From Microbacterium sp. lyk4-40-TSB-66 (lineage in GTDB: Bacteria; Actinomycetota; Actinomycetes; Actinomycetales; Microbacteriaceae), in contig NZ_JARVRW010000004.1 of NCBI RefSeq assembly GCF_030209475.1, positions 372,001 to 436,000 of the forward strand: 64,000 bases of DNA, given 5' to 3'. Made by a program: the position numbers and the translations under genes. Below, in pieces: positions 62,231 to 64,000 of the stretch; position 1 is the first letter of the stretch, and each line of letters opens with the position of its first letter. The notes beneath the pieces are model-generated. The model had not been told where the DNA came from. It saw only the letters and a program-made list of their open reading frames with translations, and did not search any database.

Positions 62231-63319
62231 TCACCCGAGGGGTACGGGGAGCTCCTCATCCGACCGCGGCGGACGCGCCACGAGGTCTCGCGCCTGCGAC
62301 GAATCGAGGTGGGACGGGTAGAGCATCCTCGAGAACTTCCCCTTCGGGTCCTCGGGTGCTCGCGGCAGGACGATTCGCGCCCCTTCGATGAGCGCCAAGG
62401 CGGCGCTGCGCTGCGGCAGCGTCATCGCCACGTGGCCACGCCGTCGGAGGATGAGCGGAATGCGGAGCTTGTCGGCACCCTCGAGGGTCAGGACGAGCGA
62501 GCGCGTCCCGCCCGCGAAGATCGAGGCGGCGCTCAGTCGAGCCGCGGTGACCTCGCTCCACGAGGCGAATCTTGAGCCGCACCGGACGCGTTCTTCATCG
62601 ACATTGATCCACACGTTCGGCGCCCGACGGGCGAAGACGATCACGGCGACGCCCGCGAGCCCGATGACGACGACGACAGTGGCGGCGATGGCACTGCCGC
62701 TCATGAACCGCGTCGTGGAGAAGAGGAGCGAAGTGCCCTGCCAGACCAAGAGGAGGAGGAGACCCGCTCCGGGCGCTGCCATCGTGACGACCGTGAGGAG
62801 GTCGCGGCGGGTGACGAGCTGCCATCCCGCGGCCTCGGAATCGTCGCCCCCGGCGACGGCGCTGGTCCCGGCGGGCGCGGCATCGTTCTCCGAGGGAAGA
62901 CGCCCCGCTCGCGATGCGACGGTCAGTCCGCCTGCGCCCAGGACGACGAGTGCCCCGCCCAACAAGGCGAACCGCATCCCACCTTCTCCTGGGTCGCCGC
63001 CGGTCCACAAAGACATCGCCCCGACGAGGGAACCGAACACGACGAAGACGACGCTCTGCACTCGGAGGGACCGCGTCGCCCGACGCCGTGCCGCCGCCGT
63101 ATCGAGGGTGCCGATCGACACCGCTGGTTCCGCGGCCCCGCCCGACCGCGCTATCCGCACGATGCCGTAACCGGCTCCCGCGAATCCGGACGCGATCAAG
63201 AGAGCGCTGAGGAGACTGGTCACGCCGCCAGCGGGCAACAGAATGACTCCGGCGACGAGAATACCCAGCGAGGCCGCCGTCATGACGGCCCCGGTCACGC
63301 TCAACGACAGTCTGCCCAT
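62231..63319 (-). CDS. Hypothetical membrane protein with PH-like C-terminal region
   Basis: The 362-residue protein has about six membrane segments in two pairs plus two central helices (for example LLSALLIASGFAGAGYGIV, FALLGGALVVLGAGGLTV and IAATVVVVIGLAGVAVIVF). The C-terminal third (NVWINVDEERVRCGSRFASWSEVTA) resembles a membrane-linked PH-like domain, though weakly. The start ATG is at 63319. No operon partner or known family was recognised. Confidence 0.8.
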   Translation of the reverse strand: MGRLSLSVTGAVMTAASLGILVAGVILLPAGGVTSLLSALLIASGFAGAGYGIVRIARSGGAAEPAVSIGTLDTAAARRRATRSLRVQSVVFVVFGSLVGAMSLWTGGDPGEGGMRFALLGGALVVLGAGGLTVASRAGRLPSENDAAPAGTSAVAGGDDSEAAGWQLVTRRDLLTVVTMAAPGAGLLLLLVWQGTSLLFSTTRFMSGSAIAATVVVVIGLAGVAVIVFARRAPNVWINVDEERVRCGSRFASWSEVTAARLSAASIFAGGTRSLVLTLEGADKLRIPLILRRRGHVAMTLPQRSAALALIEGARIVLPRAPEDPKGKFSRMLYPSHLDSSQARDLVARPPRSDEELPVPLG

Positions 63320-63412
63320 GCGTCCGCAGTCAACCGCTCGCCGTCTCGAGGCAACAGGGCTTGCGTCCGAAGCGCGACGCCGTCGGGGATCGTTCGCAGA
63401 GGCGACCGTCGC

Positions 63413-63523
63413 TCACTCCGCCCGAGACGAATCGTCGCTCGGCTTGCAGAAGCGCAGTTGGTTGCCGAACGGGTCGACGATCGTCAGGGTCGGACCACCC
63501 GGGAGTCTGGGCGGCGTCTTCTT
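63413..63523 (-). pseudogene. Remnant of a VOC/glyoxalase-family gene
   Basis: A 36-codon stretch on the minus strand reads KKTPPRLPGGPTLTIVDPFG and then NQLRFCKPSDDSSRAE before a stop. This is the typical C-terminal end of VOC/glyoxalase-bleomycin-resistance proteins (the DPFGN.LRF block). An in-frame stop (63524-63526) sits directly upstream and no start or remainder of the domain is present nearby, so it is a broken fragment. Confidence 0.75.
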
Positions 63524-63580
63524 TCAGGTCAGGGGCTGCCGCACCCGGACGTCGTTCCGACGTCGGGCAGGAGATGGCGG

Positions 63581-64000
63581 TCAGGGCTGCTTCGGGCCCG
63601 GGGCCGCACCGCCTCGACCCCTGCTGTCATCCGATTTGCCGGGGGAGTCCGGCCGCCCCGTGCCCTCCGGGCCGCCGCGACCCGCCCCGGGTACCGAACC
63701 GTCCGCCGCCCCGCCGGGGCTGGAAGCGGCATCCCCGACCGCGCCCGACACCTGATCCGCCGGGACCGCCGAGCCGGTCTGCGCGCCCGCTCCCGCAGTG
63801 TCCGACACCACGGTCGTCTGCTCGGCGTCGACGGGCACCTCGGCCGGCGTCGTCGCCTCGGGGCTCGGCTCCGGGACCACCTGGTCGACGGGGGTCGTCT
63901 CCGAGACCGGTGCCGTGGTCTCCCGCGGCGTGTCCGCTGAGTTCTGCGTGGCCGACGTGGCCGAGGGTGCGGGAGTCAGCAGCGGCACCGGGGCGCGATC
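63581..64000 (-). CDS. C-terminal end of a Pro/Ala/Thr/Ser-rich disordered protein (partial)
   Basis: The frame stays open to the window edge, so only the last 139 residues are visible. They are low complexity (Thr, Pro, Ser, Ala, Gly), typical of a disordered linker or surface tail. There is no LPXTG or membrane segment in this part. The role cannot be judged without the missing N-terminus. Confidence 0.6.
   Translation of the reverse strand, partial: DRAPVPLLTPAPSATSATQNSADTPRETTAPVSETTPVDQVVPEPSPEATTPAEVPVDAEQTTVVSDTAGAGAQTGSAVPADQVSGAVGDAASSPGGAADGSVPGAGRGGPEGTGRPDSPGKSDDSRGRGGAAPGPKQP

Noticed and set aside
63243..63755. Plus-strand gene near the window end
   Set aside because: It is opposite the membrane protein start and the VOC remnant, with no start signal or recognisable domain.

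Overview
The window is ordinary chromosome from a high-GC (about 70%) actinobacterium, most likely Microbacteriaceae and probably Microbacterium or a close relative. The evidence is actinobacterial gene order (rplU-rpmA-obg-proB-proA-nadD-rsfS; hrcA-dnaJ-rsmE-HIT-phoH-ybeY-CNNM-era; recO-uppS; dgt-dnaG), abundant GTG starts and 4-nt ATGA/GTGA overlaps, an actinobacterial ileS T-box with a very short stem I, and many apparently leaderless genes. No prophage, insertion sequence or CRISPR array was found.

Layout: 1-6000 holds a T-box-controlled ileS, folC, a small membrane protein and ndk. 6000-17400 holds a VKOR-like protein (minus), RNase E/G, rplU-rpmA, obg-proB-proA and nadD-unknown-rsfS. 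17400-22050 is a leftward response regulator, histidine kinase and TAXI-type binding lipoprotein operon, divergent from an MHS-family symporter. This looks like a solute-sensing two-component module. 22050-30600 holds tRNA-Ala, a two-gene DNA-repair-like pair (putative glycosylase plus SRAP/HMCES), an App1-like phosphatase with DedA, pabB, leuS and a DUF2087 protein. 30600-36950 holds comEA-comEC-holA, a small unknown gene, rpsT and a hydrolase. 37000-49850 holds lepA, a DUF1990 protein, hemW, CIRCE-controlled hrcA-dnaJ and the ribosome-maturation block through era. 49800-55800 holds leuA behind a leucine-rich leader peptide, a methyltransferase, a MOSC protein, a TRIC-family protein, recO and uppS. 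55800-64000 holds a DsbA-like protein, dusB-dgt-dnaG, an unusual orphan ABC ATPase, tRNA-Asn, an unknown membrane protein, a VOC remnant and the end of a disordered protein that runs off the window.

The genes are mostly core functions: translation (ileS, leuS, rplU, rpmA, rpsT, lepA, rsfS, obg, era, ybeY, rsmE, dusB), replication and repair (holA, recO, dnaG, dgt, SRAP), amino-acid and cofactor synthesis (proB, proA, leuA, folC, pabB, nadD, hemW) and stress control (hrcA, dnaJ).

The most unusual signals lie outside the genes. (1) The heptamer GGATGCC/GGCATCC occurs roughly 118 times by hand count, about eight times the composition expectation, inside genes as well as between them. (2) Intergenic regions carry several families of short inverted words. 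Two of them (10147-10215 and 40931-40999) have the same 19-bp, two-forward/two-reverse geometry but different sequences, and a third (61040-61160) uses the same 19-bp period. (3) At least 17 genes have a -10-like hexamer 5-7 nt before the start codon, the pattern of leaderless transcription.
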